A DNA stretch of 64,000 nucleotides from Metopolophium dirhodum (taxonomy: Eukaryota; Arthropoda; Insecta; Hemiptera; Aphididae), in contig NC_083561.1 of the NCBI RefSeq assembly GCF_019925205.1, positions 16,057,217 to 16,121,216 of the forward strand, read 5' to 3'. Under the pieces are notes generated by a model. That model was not told the origin of the DNA. It saw only the letters and a program-made list of their open reading frames with translations, and made no database searches. Each line of letters begins with the position of its first letter. Position 1 is the first letter of the stretch. This document shows, in pieces, positions 1 through 12,850 of this stretch. The position numbers and the translations under genes were made by a program.

Positions 1-393
1 TTGAATTTGACATCTTGATACAATTTGTTTACCATTACGTAAATTTAGGAAAATATTGGGTGGCCCATAATACGGCTGAAAATAAAGTTCAGTAATATAT
101 TATACATTATAAAATAAGTAAAAAAAAAATCAAAATATAGGATTATTACTAATTATCACTGCAGTCTGTAGTTGAAGCTTATATACGATCAAATTAAAAA
201 CTATATGCAGGACTGTAGGTAGGTATATATTATAAATATAATATAATCGATATTTTTTTAATTTAATAATTTATATAAATTTGGAAACGCTTATATTTTC
301 AGATTTTCCTTGGGAATTTGATAACAACGATTGTCATTTTTAATGATGTAGTAGATACTACCAATCAAAATGTTCATTGATAAATTATATATG

Positions 394-1036
394 TATACAT
401 GATGATTCGCCAAGCATTGCTTGCTTGCACCCCTATTTTTTCCTTTAATAATGAATTTATTCAAATTATGATTTTTTGGATTTTTTTAATATACTCACAC
501 AGTCATAAGTTAGACCAAATTTTCAAATTCTTGAATTTTCTTGTACTACTTAAAGAACTTCTTATGGACTGTGGCTATACAAACTTCTATTTTTTGAATG
601 AGAACCCCCCCCCCTTTATTGTAAATTATTTAGTGAAACATTTTTGTGAAAATTTTGATGTACCTAATTGAAAATTCAAACGAGGAATTTCTTAGTTATT
701 GAAATGTTTGTATTGAGAATAATAGTCCTTAAAAATGGTTCTACATAATATAAAATAGACGTAAAACTGAATCTCGTATTTACTATACTTGAGTCATTTT
801 TACAAATTATGAATATTGATAGATTAATATTAAAGACTACAATTTTCAAATTGCCCCCATCTCTTATAAACACATTACCATGGACCTTTTGTCTTTAGAA
901 GACTAAGTTGAATAACTCAAAAACTACCCGCACAAATTTTGATTCTGATACGTCAAAAATTTCAGAAAAATTATCCACTGTATAATTTACAGTTTGAAAA
1001 TAGGTCATGAACATGCTTGGTGAATCACCCTGTATA
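394..1036. mobile_element. TIR element/MITE with GATTCACCAAGCA ends
   Basis: Left end TATACATGATGATTCGCCAA and right end TTGGTGAATCACCCTGTATA are imperfect inverted repeats over about 25 bp. The interior matches the element at 39650-41401 for several hundred bases. It lies downstream of ferlin exon 1231-1094. Two open frames here (399-671, 676-873) are element sequence. Confidence 0.65.
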
Positions 1037-1093
1037 ACATAATGGGTTATTGGTATATAATATAAGATAAAACAATAAACTGAAAATATTTAC

Positions 1094-4000
1094 TTTTTTC
1101 TTATGGCAAATAATTAATTGATCAAACGTATCTTTAATTCTATTCACTAAAATGAATACATCTGTTTCAGTATATGTAAGAAGGTTCATAACTGTTTTAA
1201 TTTCTTTTGAACAATATTGTTTAAATAACTCCTGTAAGCAAAACCAGCACACATACTGATTAATATCAGGAGAGTTTAATATTGCCCCTGTAAAAGTCTG
1301 AGATGTTATATTATTATAATTAAAAACCACGGAATCAGCATACCACTGGTACGGTACTAGACTAATGAGGGAACACTCCTCACCCAACCATCAATCAAGC
1401 TAAAATAATTTAAATTCGGATTTTTTTCACAAGCTATGAGGTCCCTGAGTGGCTGAGTATCTCAATATAGGAACATTTAAATTGTTTAACATCACTTCAT
1501 ATACGTAGGTACACAAGTGATGTGTTTTAATTGGAATTGACGGAATTAAAATCATTTTAAATATAATCAAATTATAAATACATTTTTTTTGATTTATTAA
1601 TATGTTGAAAATTGATCAGCTATCGTTACATCTTTAGTTTAAAATATATTATTAAAACACATTATGCAAAAGTACTTAAACAAACATAAAGATCCCGTTC
1701 GGGATTACTTATAGTTTGTGATAGGCCCGTACAATACTAATTGGGCTCAGCCAACATAATTAAATAAATAGGTATAATAAATAATTCTTAAATTTAATTT
1801 ATGGTTTAGCCTTTGTTGATTCAAGGTTTTAATTAAAGTAAACTGAATTATGATTGAGGACGATCCAAATTAAAATTGTAATACTTAATACATTTTTTTT
1901 TTTTTTTTTTATTGATCTTGAGCCCGGCAGCTGAGGCCATTAGCTATTTTTAGTTTTTTTTACTGTAGGTTATTAAGTCGGTTGGGGGAGGAACACGTAT
2001 GTGTTTAGTTTGGCAGAATTTTTGATTGGGCACCCGTAGGTATCTGCCATGCCCGGGTGGGGGATGGCGGCACTCGTTCTCCGGACACCGTGACTTGCAC
2101 GGAGAAAAATGCCGCCCAATGGTCGAGGATCGAACTCGGACCGGCTGTGCCGAATCCGTCGAGTTAGACCGCTCGGCCACCTCGTCCCCCACTTAATACA
2201 TTATTCAATATTTTAATTAGTATCATTCTATTTGTACATGAAAATACCATATTTTTGACACAAGAGGTATGAATATGTTTATGCAATTTTATATGTTTAT
2301 CGTATGATTGTTTAAATCTTTCCAGATACACAATTAATTTCTTTATCATTCCATGAATAACTTCTATTTTACTATTACTAGACTGTTGGTAATTTAGTTG
2401 ACGACAAGTCTTGAAAATACAAGTTTCCTGTAAATATTTTTTGTTATATATTATAAAATTAATATTAAACCATTAAAATAATGTTACCATATTAATAATA
2501 GTCTTAGTTAATAAATTCATAGAAAACATTGAGTAATATTCAATACTTGGTAAATTTGTAACCAAAAATAGACATGGTTTTCTATCTTCTTCAATCAATA
2601 ATTTATTAAAATTATTTTCTAAGCTCACTACATCGTATTTTGGTGTCTGTATGTTCATTAGCTCTAAAAAAATGTATAATTCCTGAAATTTTATTATTCA
2701 CAACACCCATAGGCTATATAAAGTTAGATTTAATTTATATTCTTAGTTAGTGCTAAATACACACACACAGTGGCGTCCGCAGGGGGGGGCTGAAGCCCCC
2801 CCCCTCATTACCCGTATAATATTACTTAAAAAAAAAATATTTATCAAGTTTCCACTGTCAACTATAGTAAGCAAGACGTACATTTCATATACATCTGACC
2901 AGAATGAATTCGTTTTTGAAAAAACATTGTATTTGCATACCACTTTTCCTAAAATTATCTGTAATTTTTTGGTAAAAGTATGAACTATTTGTATGAAAGA
3001 CCTTGTATTAAAATATCTAGCCATACAAATTAATTGTGGTTTTGACGAAATTTGAACTTTAAATGCTTATAAAAATAACCATGATGCCTATGTATCGTTA
3101 ATATTTTTCCTATAATAAAAACTTACGTATTACATTTTTAAGCTTTTTGTCTGGATAAAAATTAAACTAATTAAATACAATCCAAGTGAGGATGGTATAA
3201 CCAAGCTGGTTACCAAACAATTTTAATAAATTTTCATTTTTTTTTCTCCAATTATTTTAAAAATCACTGAGCATTTGAAATTTCAACCCACAAAAAGTAC
3301 CAACTAGATTCAATTTGCTTCCAAAAACATACATTGGACATCAAAGCTTATGATCAGAGCATTTTTTCTACAAGAAAAGTAGAAAATTTACAAAAATTTT
3401 AAAATACCTCGAATAAACGTCTGAAATTATTAGACTGGACAAAACAAAAATAAAATTGTAACTAATTTTCAAGCCCCCCCTGCCCATTGAAAAATCCTGC
3501 GTACGCCACTGCACACACAGGTCATCTTTCTTATATTTCTCTTCCAGATAACTCTCCTTGACGCTTAAAACAAAATTGGTCACGTGACCTCCAGAACAAA
3601 AAAAATAAATGTATTCAACTATATTATAGTATCTATATACAATTATACTAATATGTATAATCTAATCCAATCAGCAAGTCGTGTCACTAACCAAAGAAAG
3701 GGGACTTCCATCACGCCATTCATTTTTTTTTTTTGTAAGCTCACACCAAACTTCTTAGGTACTTATTGTTTTTAATTTTTTCGATTGTAAATATTAATAG
3801 TTATTTATTAATTTTTATTAAAAATAATAAAAAAAATAAGTAGGTACTCACCTACGTGTTTTTCACTTTCCGTAACTAAATTATATTCACCATAATCCAT
3901 TGATATTGTCATACTTTTTGATCTGGTGAGATTTTTATGCACTTGGTTAACACTCAATATAACACAAAATATTATAATTCGGATGTACATTAAGTCCTAA

Positions 4001-7000
4001 TAACATTGTAAAGAACATTCGAGCTTAAAATAATTATTTTATGAATTTTATTGTTATAAATTCATTAAACATATACCTAATTGATTTTAATTATTAAATT
4101 GCATTCTCAATAATATACAGCTACGAGTTTATTGTGAACTATTATCTAATATATAAAATTCTCGTGTCACAATGTTAGTTACCATACTTCTCGGAAACGG
4201 CTTGACCGATTTTTATGAAATTTTATATGCATATTCAGTAGGTCTGAGAATCAGCTACTATCTATTTTTCATACCCCTAAGTGATAAGGGTTATCCAGAA
4301 AAAAAAAATAAAAATAATAATAGTGTATTATATATTGGTTGCTATTAGTTAATAGGGTATGTTTGTTGATTTGTATTATTATTTTTTGTCAAAATATATA
4401 TATAAAAAATAATGTTTGTGTGTAGATTAGACCTCTGGGAAGAAGATAGGCTAATTTAAAAAGGATTAAATTTGGTTTTTTTTTATTCATCAGATTTTAG
4501 TACGGTTAGGTTAGGTTAGGATTTTGTATTAATTGATTATATTAATCCACCATAGGTGGAATTAATTAAAAACGACAAACTTGGTATAACTTTGATACTT
4601 TAGAGTAAATCATACACTTATGTACAAACAGCACGGGGTCCGTGATCTACTGCAGGTAGATTGCCTACCTGATAATAAACTGCTGCAAATCAGAATTTTT
4701 ATTCCGGGCAACAGAAAAGTTAAGATAAATCAGAACATCATACACCGAATATTAAATAACGCATTGAACAAAGTTTGAGTCATATACAGTCTGTACATAT
4801 TTTAACGCGTAACGAAGTACACGGGATCAGCTAGTATATATATATTTTTTTATTTATTAAAATAGAGAATTTACAATCTGTAGCATATGTACAATAAGAA
4901 AATAGGATATAAAATCATATGAAGAATATTGAAGATTAGAGATGCTACAGTGTTATCACTATGTTTACTTAATATTGTTGTGTCAACTGCGTATGTGGCG
5001 TACCTATATAATATTATCAGCATTTGATATGTCTGCAGTGATTATGTTAAAAAGGTCTGGAGACAAATCGCTTCCTTGGGAGACTACTGCTTGGATTTTG
5101 AAGTAGGGATAGAATGTGTTACCTTGTCTGACAACAAATGTGCGATTTCAGAGGTATGGTTTAATTATTAAATAAAGTGGTGTTGGTAGAATTTTTTTTA
5201 TTTCGAAAAGTAGACCTTGATGACATTTCTATCAAATGCTTGGGATACGTCGAAGAAAACGCATGGACAGTATTTTTTTTCCTCAAACGAGGAAGATATA
5301 ACTACTACATTTAAATTTGACTTTCATCATTTTATGTAGGTTCAACGAGTCAAATAATTTTTGTGGCAAATGTGTGAATAGGTAAATAACCCAAATCTCT
5401 TGCTATATACCTACTTAATTACCAGTATATTCCAATAATCCAATATACATAATACAAATTAGTAATTACATATATATTACCTCGTCAAGAATTGAATCTG
5501 TATCATCAATTTGCAATCTGTTAACATTTTCAATTTCTGGTGGTACTAAATCAGTTTCAACAGATAATAGTATCCTGCCAAAATATTGTTGAGTTTCCAT
5601 TGTGGTAAAATGCAAGAAAGCTGGACCAAAACACGGGAGTCCATCTGTAATTATTTTTAATTGGTAACTATATTAAAATTATTCGTTTAAATTTGCAACA
5701 ACCTTTTCCTATGAAATCATGCATGGATATCACTTTGCTGGCCACGATTTTTCCAGATAAAATAAATTTAAATATTATAATTGGGCATAACGGAGGATAT
5801 ACGTTTATTGTCGAATATTTCTTGTTCCAATTTAATTCTGTTCTGTTCAAGTTCAGTAATATACTTGTCTATTTGAAGTAGAATTAATGTAGTACATTAT
5901 TTTTTTATTTTTTTAATAGATGATTAGATACTTCGGGTGCTTCTCCGAAATCAATTGACAACCATTTAGGACCTTCATCATATAAGTATCGAATCACTTC
6001 ACTTCTGTGTAATTTAATAGTATACTTTGCTAAATGAGACGTATCCATTTTAAATCCATTCGGAATAAATAAATCACTAAACATGTTGATTATAATTTAT
6101 AGTTATATATCAGCTATATACATTTATAATGCAATATATAGTACGCAAAGATAAGTAGTAGTACAGAACAATATCGATATAAATACAGTAAAATTTATAT
6201 TTTGACAGCAAATATATTTAAAGATTTAATCAGATATAGTCAAATATATAGTAAATATGCCTAAGTATCCAACTATTTCTATCTATATCATTGATATTAA
6301 TTTTATTATTCTTTTCTATGTATATTTTAGATTCCGAGCGGAGCGTTGCATATTATTATATTATTTTATAATTGTTTTTTTTGTGTCTGTATTATGTATA
6401 CACGATGATTAGTCTTAAGACTAAGTTAATGAAAGTGAGTCTAGTTGTCACTTCAGGAAGATCAAAATTTGAAATTCTCGGCAGTTTTCAAAAGAGTCTG
6501 GAAAAACAAAAAAAAAAAAATTTGGAAAAACGGGGATTTTTACGCAAAACAAGTTTTTGATAAAATCGATTCATCAAAAAACTAATTTTATTACTGTAAA
6601 ATGTAGATAGGTACTTCTGTCTTGAGTTATAAATTCAATAGACATTTTTTATTCATATATTTCATTTGAAAATTTAATTCAAGATTCCTCATAAGTTTTC
6701 TACCTTGAAATAAAAAAAAAACATTTTATTGACAATCATAGACAAAAAATTCTAATAAAGTTGGAAACTGAGTATATCCGTAAACAGCTCAAAACAAGTC
6801 AAAATACTTTTAAATTTTTTTCATGTATAGAAAAGGTTAATATAAACATTCAGTGAAAATTTCATGTATTTACTATCATTTGCTTTAAAGTTACACCAAA
6901 AACCAAAATCGATTCTGTCAAAAACCGATTTTGCGTAAAAATTCCCGTTTTTCCTTAATTTTTATTTTTTTTTTTGGGCGCTTTTGAAAACTTTTGGGAA

Positions 7001-10000
7001 TTTTAGATTTTGACCTCTTAAAAGTACCAACTAGATTCACTTTCCCATCGAACAAGATACTGAAGTTGAAAATCAAAGCATTATTTCGACTACTAATCGT
7101 GTACACAGACAGAAAAAAAAAGATAAAAAAAAAATAAAAATCACACATTATTGTAAAATTAATACATTCATCGTTCCACTGGAAATCTAAAAAGTTTACC
7201 GGAAATACAAACTAAATTTTTATAAATCTTTGAAGTTTAAATTTTGTTGATAATCAGTTTTCAGTCGTTGATTTACGAATACTCATTGAACGATTTTCTT
7301 ACCTATTTTATTGTTATTCAAAAACGATTAACCGTAGATACTTTTCATTTTCACCAAATATTTATTTTATCATTTTCTAAAAATAAATGATAATATTTTC
7401 AAAATATTTTGATTCCTTATAAGGAATTTATAATAATATAATTTATAATTTATAATTCCTTACAAGCTATAGAGGTATAGACTATAAAAGTATAGACATT
7501 TTCGATTTTCAATTTTTTTTGTTTTTTTAAATTCAAGATTCTTTATAAATTGTTATAATAACAGTTAAAAAAAATATTAAACATGCATTATAGGCAAGAT
7601 TTTTACTTAATAGCATTTAAAATTTAAAATTTAAAATTTGAAAAAATTCGTTAGGTTTCAAAAAGTTACAAGTTTATACAATTTTCAGTTTTTGTTGCGA
7701 ATGATTGAAAATTTAAAACGAGGTATCTCATAGGTAGTTGTTACAGTTACCAAAAAATCTAAAAAATATAATAGGAATAAACACAGTTTTGTTTTTTTAT
7801 TGCTATTTTCATCTCAAATTTTGACGATCAACCGAAGAATGACTATCTTAGTTATTTTGTTGTAATTTAAAAATATTATTATACTAGAAGTTGACTGACC
7901 AACCTCCGCTCAGAATCATTTTTTCGTACCTATATACTGATATTACATCATTGAATTCAAAATTAACACCATCCATTACTGTGCCTCACTTTTCATATAT
8001 TAAAATGTTTGGTTTATTGTGTAAGTATAATATAAAAAAACAAATTTTTAAAAATATAATATTATGATTATAAAAAAGGTGGATAAGTAAATGTCGCTCT
8101 GCTGTACAGTAGGTTACAAGTGGGTTACTGTAATGGATGGTGTTAAATTTGAATTCAATGATATAATATCATTGTATAAGAAAAACGATTCTGAGCGAAA
8201 ACGGTCAGTCAGCCTATGCCAAGTATATTTGATGATATTATTGTGAATAAAGTAATTTATATATAACTTATTTAGTATTTACGTGGAGCCTTGTTTTCAA
8301 TTTTCAATCCTTAGCTATAAAAGTTGAACATTTTATAAATTTTTAATTACAAAATAATTATTAAATTATAAATTTGATACATTTTGTCAAAACTTTAAAT
8401 AATAAAAAAAAAAAATTGTGCCAATGTATTTTTCAACTGCTATTGTAACAATATATTAGGAACCTTGCATTAATTTTTCACGGTTTTTACCCACAAATAA
8501 AATTTTATTGATGTTTATAGAAAAAAAACTAAAAAAATTGAAAACTGAAAATGTCCGTAAATAGCTCAAAAAGAGTCAAAATATTTTCAAAATTTTATCG
8601 TGTTTAGAAAATGCTAATATAAACATTCAGTGAAATTTTCAAATATCTACAGTCATACGTTTTTTAATGACTACAAAATAAGAAAATCTTTACTTGAGAT
8701 AACGAGTAAATAACAAATGTTGTAAAAATATGAATTTCAAACGCTCATGAAAATTTTCTTGTAGACATTTTTTTTGTTGATAAAGGTAAACAAACTAATG
8801 GTTAATCTTGTATTACATTTTCAGTTTTTAGATTTCCTAATTTTTATGAATTCTCAACTCAAAATAATTTGCTAATTTTTGTAATTTTTCGGTATTTTGT
8901 CAAGATTTGAACTTTAAATGCTTATAAATAAAAACTGTGACTAAGGATTTTTAATTTTTTTCATCTGCCTTTAAAAAAATAACCTAGGAGCCTTCTATTA
9001 AATTTTTAAGCTTTTTTAACAAACAAATAAAATGTAATTGATATTTATAGAAAAAAAACTAAAAAAAATGGAAACTGAAAATGTCCATAAACAGCTCAAT
9101 ATAAGTCAAAATATTTGGAAAATGTTATGGTGTATAGAAAATGGTAATATAAACATTCAGTGAAATGTTCATGTACCTACGGTCATTTGTTTTAGAGTTG
9201 CACCAAAAACCAAATCGATTTTCTCGAAAAAAGATTTTGCGTAAAAATTCCTGTTTTTCCTTAATTTTTCTTTTGTTTTTCACGTCGTTTTTGAAAATTA
9301 AACGAAATTGATACTAAGAAAAATATTTTACTGCATTCACAACAAATAAGTATTGTGTATTATCTTCTTAGTTCATGGTATATACCAATACAGATTCAAG
9401 TTATAATAAATATTTCTAGGCTTATATACATATATTTTACAAACTTTTTATTAAATGTAATATCTTCTCTTGTGGAACCTAATGGTTTTGATAGGATTAA
9501 ATTATTAATCATATGGCTCTCATAGAACATAACTATATCACATTTTAAATATCCTCTAACTCCCAAGTCCTTTTTCCCGTAATCAATTAAAGTCAACCAT
9601 TTATTACGAAACGATTTGTCTGTTGAAAATAAATCAGTTAGTAAGTATTTAGATTGTATTTTTCCATTGCAATAACAAATATTATTTTAAAGTAATGACA
9701 TTTCATTTTTAATTCTGAGTGGTGCAATATTAGTTGTACAATGATTTGTGTTTATTAAAAAAATATTTTTTGTGTCTGACAATATCTGAAAATACTCTAA
9801 AAATACTTTTTATAGTAGAAAAAATGCTCCGGTCTTCAACTTTTAAAGTAGTTTCTGGCAGCAAATTGGATCTAAGTTTTCCAGTAACATATATAAGGTA
9901 ATCAGGAAACAAAAATTAAATATTTTCCGTTTTTCCATAGTCTCCCCTGATTATTATAAAGTGCTTAGAATTTTTAATTTTGGGTTTTGATTTCTCAAAA

Positions 10001-10919
10001 GTATCAACTAGAATTAATTTTCTACCAAGAAAGAAATAAAAATTATAGTTACTATTATTTTTTACTGTATAATATCTTGATACATACACTTAAAAAAACA
10101 GACATATATCATTGTAAAATCAATATGCATTCATCGCTCCGCTCAGAATATATTATTTTTTGTAAGGATTTCTAATTATGTAAAAAAAAAAAAATATTTT
10201 TAAAGACCTTAATCGTTTTCAAGGTAATAATTGTGTACTGTAAAAAGAAATTATCATTTAATAAGATTTATAGTTTTAAGTTTTAACCATTAATAACACT
10301 GTATCATGGATTAATTACAGCTGTAAATTGTAATTAATCAAAAATGACTTAATTATGTTAAAATAAAATAAAACAGAAACACACTGTCGATTACCTGGTT
10401 CTGACCAAATTGTAGACATTTGAATAACAACACTCCCAAGAACAGCTGTTTTTGTCAACGATAATACGTTATGCGATTCATAAACCTTGAAAAAAAATAA
10501 AATCTTGTAACATAGATACTAGATACTAGATAGTACTTACATTTATAATTATAAATATTTATGTTTTAAGTTATATTAGTTATAACAATATATTATAACT
10601 TACGGTAATAGTTATGTGCGTGTTCAATACATTATTCAATAACGATGTTGGAAGATCAATTATAAATGTCTAGAATATTTTGTTTAATCAATTACACTAA
10701 TTGTATATTTAAATAAAAAATTACTTTGAAATAAGATGGGGAAGCTGATGGTTTACTGGTTGCTGTTTTATCACGAAAATATAACGGAACTTCGACAATA
10801 ACATACGTGTCAATGTGGCTTTTATAATAATCTCTCCCTTCAATTACATTTATCATAATTTGACTATTGATTTGTTTTGTAGGTAGTTCAATTTCACCTA
10901 GACAGTCGAAGTTATCCAT
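1094..10919 (-). CDS. Divergent ferlin-like C2-domain protein, 11 exons, 3' end outside window
   Basis: Exons (minus): 10919-10725, 10669-10604, 10485-10395, 9619-9430, 6076-5932, 5837-5703, 5644-5481, 3996-3852, 2663-2488, 2382-2200, 1231-1094. All introns are GT-AG and phases agree, except between 6076-5932 and 5837-5703. Exons 1-4 give a C2 domain (IMINVIEGRDYYKSHIDTYV) followed by KWLTLIDYGKKDLGVRGYLK, matching ferlin C2B plus the conserved segment ending in GYLKCDI. Exons 5-7 resemble ferlin C2C (LFIPNGF, then LNWNKKY, then FGPAFLHF and YFGRILLSVETDL). Exons 8-11 resemble the FerA/FerB region (MTISMDYGEYN, EEDRKPCLFL, TETDVFILVNR). Ferlins are tail-anchored membrane-fusion and repair proteins with 5-7 C2 domains. 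The part visible here starts at C2B, so either C2A is missing or earlier exons were not recognised. ATG 10919 is chosen because I see no upstream exon. Later C2 domains and the TM anchor would lie left of base 1. Sequence is strongly diverged from canonical ferlins, so family is likely but function is inferred. Confidence 0.7.
1895..2190 (-). mobile_element. tRNA-derived SINE, complete, with 12-bp target duplication
   Basis: Read on the minus strand, it starts with a tRNA-Ser/Leu-like head: A box TGGCCGAGCGG, B box GAGTTCGATCC. A conserved body follows, then an A-rich tail (the T run from about 1893 on the plus strand). Perfect 12-bp repeats ACTTAATACATT flank it at 1883-1894 and 2191-2202. 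A second copy with the same body is at about 12224-12499. It lies in the ferlin intron directly after the donor of exon 2382-2200. Confidence 0.85.
2768..3511. mobile_element. hAT-like MITE with 8-bp duplication, in a ferlin intron
   Basis: The ends are inverted: CAGTGGCGTCCGCAGG at left and GCGTACGCCACTG at right. Both are flanked by CACACACA (2760-2767 and 3512-3519), an 8-bp duplication as expected for hAT, though low in complexity. No transposase is present. Confidence 0.7.
4145..4834 (+). mobile_element. Helitron-like non-autonomous element
   Basis: It starts TCTAATATATAAAA after a host A and ends GGGATCAGCTAG before a host T. This fits Helitron ends (5' TC, 3' CTRR, insertion between A and T). 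Its middle shares AGATTAGACCTCTGGGAAGA and the terminal region with the element at 50433-51419. Confidence 0.6.
6330..9310. repeat. Cluster of aphid GATTCTGAGCG/GGTGGATAAGT repeat copies
   Basis: Several overlapping or adjoining copies of one interspersed family. Landmarks: GATTCCGAGCGGAGCG at 6331, CCGCTCAGAATCA near 7904, GGTGGATAAGT near 8081 and GATTCTGAGCGAAAACGG near 8189. The interior has repeated blocks related to GTCCGTAAACAGCTCAAAA. All lie in the 3.3-kb ferlin intron. No protein is encoded. Confidence 0.7.
9700..10165. repeat. Short copy of the same aphid repeat family
   Basis: Bounded by TTCTGAGTGGTGCAAT near 9714 and GCATTCATCGCTCCGCTCAGAAT near 10130-10150. It lies in the intron between ferlin exons 10485-10395 and 9619-9430. 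The open frame at 9730-9912 belongs to the repeat. Confidence 0.55.
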
Positions 10920-11814
10920 TGTTTGAATATCAAAAAAATAATATGTGTGAAAAAATGAAATATTTATATGATGAAGTTAGAAATATGAAACTAGATGTGT
11001 GTAGAGAAAAAATTTTTTATAAAATCAACAAAGTAACTATTGTAGTAGCTATAGAATCATGTATCATGCATAATATTATATTCGTTTTAGATAAACATTT
11101 GTTTTATCTTTCTTCTTATCCGAATTATAAAAAGGTGTGTTTACTTTATTGCTTGGCTACTAATTTACGCTTAGGATATATGATCTAGGTAAGTATACCG
11201 ATTTATACTGTGGACATAACCATAATATTAGATTATGGAGATTGAGTGTAGGGGACCTTAAAGGACCCCTCAAATAATTTACAAAGCACATTTAAGGTAT
11301 ACCTAATCCAACCCTTAATTCCGTGGTTGAACCGACAACGCAACCTTAGCTTAACTGTTTTACCTAATTTATATTTTCTAAGTAAAATAATTATGGAATT
11401 AATATAAATATAAATTAAGAAAGTCTATATTTTTTTAAGAATAAAAAAAAACAGTTGTTGTAATTGTTTCCCAAGTATAGCCATTACTAAAGTTGAAAAT
11501 GTGAACTACATTTGTGTTACTACATTTTTAAAACTTTAAAACTTACATTCCACATTTTTTTTTAATTTGTGTATTATTTTTGCTTAAAATTAACATACTT
11601 TAAAAAAGTATTTAATATAAATTAAAATATCAACTGCTTTTATTCTTATTAATTTCTATATTTCTATAAGAATATGAAAATAATAAAAGCAATTGACATT
11701 TAAAATTGAAACTTGATAACACGTTAAATATAGAATATACATAATATACTATAGTCATATTTTGCATTATTAAAAAATACCATTGAATATCAATATTGTA
11801 GTCTAAATTAGTAG

Positions 11815-12850
11815 TCTGGTAACGGCCAACGGGGAATGGTAAACTCCTTCAAATGTAGGTAATCTCCTACATACACATAGTGTTAACTCCTACAAAACAT
11901 AGTGTTAACGCCTACAAAAGAGAGTGTTAGCTCCTAAAAACGATGGTAAAATAATAGTTTTTACAAAAAATTTAAATTCATTTTTAAAAAGGTGGACAAG
12001 TAAAGGTACCGCTTGTACCACTGTTGTGTTATCCTAGCATACTTATATAAATTATCAAATTTAATCATTTCTCCAGTTTGTATCATTTAATTATCTTACA
12101 TAATTAAATATTGAAAAATCAAATGACTTAGGTATATAGGAAAAAATCAAAATAATGTTAAAAAATACATCAGTAGAAAAAATAAAAATATGTCTGAATT
12201 ATCAACATTAAAAATAAAATACTGGGGGACGGAGTGGCCCAGTGGACTAAGGCGTCAGTTGTGACTAACACCGGCGCTGGTCCAAACCTCGGTTCACGGG
12301 TGGCATTTTTCTTCAGGCAAGTCACGGTGTCCAGAGAACAAGTGCCGCCATCCGGGCATGGCAGATACCTACGGGTGCCCACTTGAAAATCTGCCAAAAC
12401 TACACACACGTGTTTACCAACCAACAGTATCCTCCCCTACAAACAAACAAACAGCTAATGGCCATAGTTGCCGGGCTTAATGATCAATTAAAAAAAATAA
12501 TATATATATATGTCTTGCAATACATTAATACATTTTATACAAAAATCAATTCAGAGGTACCTATATAAATAAAAACTTAAATAATAAGCGTATTAAAATA
12601 AATCATTAACCAAATGTTTGTATTTAATCTTTAAAAATATATTTATATATTTATTATTTTCAAGTCATAATTTTTAGCTTTTTGAGCTTTTCAATTCCAA
12701 TATCATGTATTCAAATAAAATTTAGGAGAGTAGGATATTACCCTATCTTTTTTCAGGTAAAAATGTCAATGCAGGAGATTACAGTATCTTTGGTTTTCAG
12801 GTAGAATGGTTATTCGTGTAGGAGCTTACATTAGGCCCTAGTAACACAGC
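11815..12850. repeat. Possible old element with short tandem motif, split by a SINE
   Basis: Near 11845-11940 a unit like GTGTTAACTCCTACAAAACA recurs about four times. Opposite-orientation relatives (GCAGGAGATTACA, GTAGGAGCTTACA) occur at about 12770-12830. This suggests inverted subterminal repeats of one element interrupted by the SINE at 12224-12499. Ends are unclear. Confidence 0.35.
12224..12499 (+). mobile_element. Second copy of the tRNA-derived SINE
   Basis: The head GGAGTGGCCCAGTGG resembles a tRNA A box, and CTCGGTTCAC a weak B box. The body shares long blocks with the 1895-2190 copy, including GGCATGGCAGATACCTACGG and the terminal GCCGGGCT segment before the A-rich tail. It is more diverged, and I found no clear target duplication. 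It splits a possible older element at 11815-12850. Confidence 0.75.

Noticed and set aside
1895..2190. A genuine tRNA gene on the minus strand
   Set aside because: The A and B boxes are present, but the cloverleaf is not closed, and it continues into a SINE body with tail and target duplications.
2743..3024. Frames on both strands near 2.75-3.0 kb
   Set aside because: They lie inside the hAT-like MITE at 2768-3511 and start in its G/C homopolymer end.
10919..11188. Plus-strand 89-codon frame starting at the ferlin start codon
   Set aside because: AT-rich composition, no domain, overlaps the start of a better supported minus-strand gene, and no splice context extends it.
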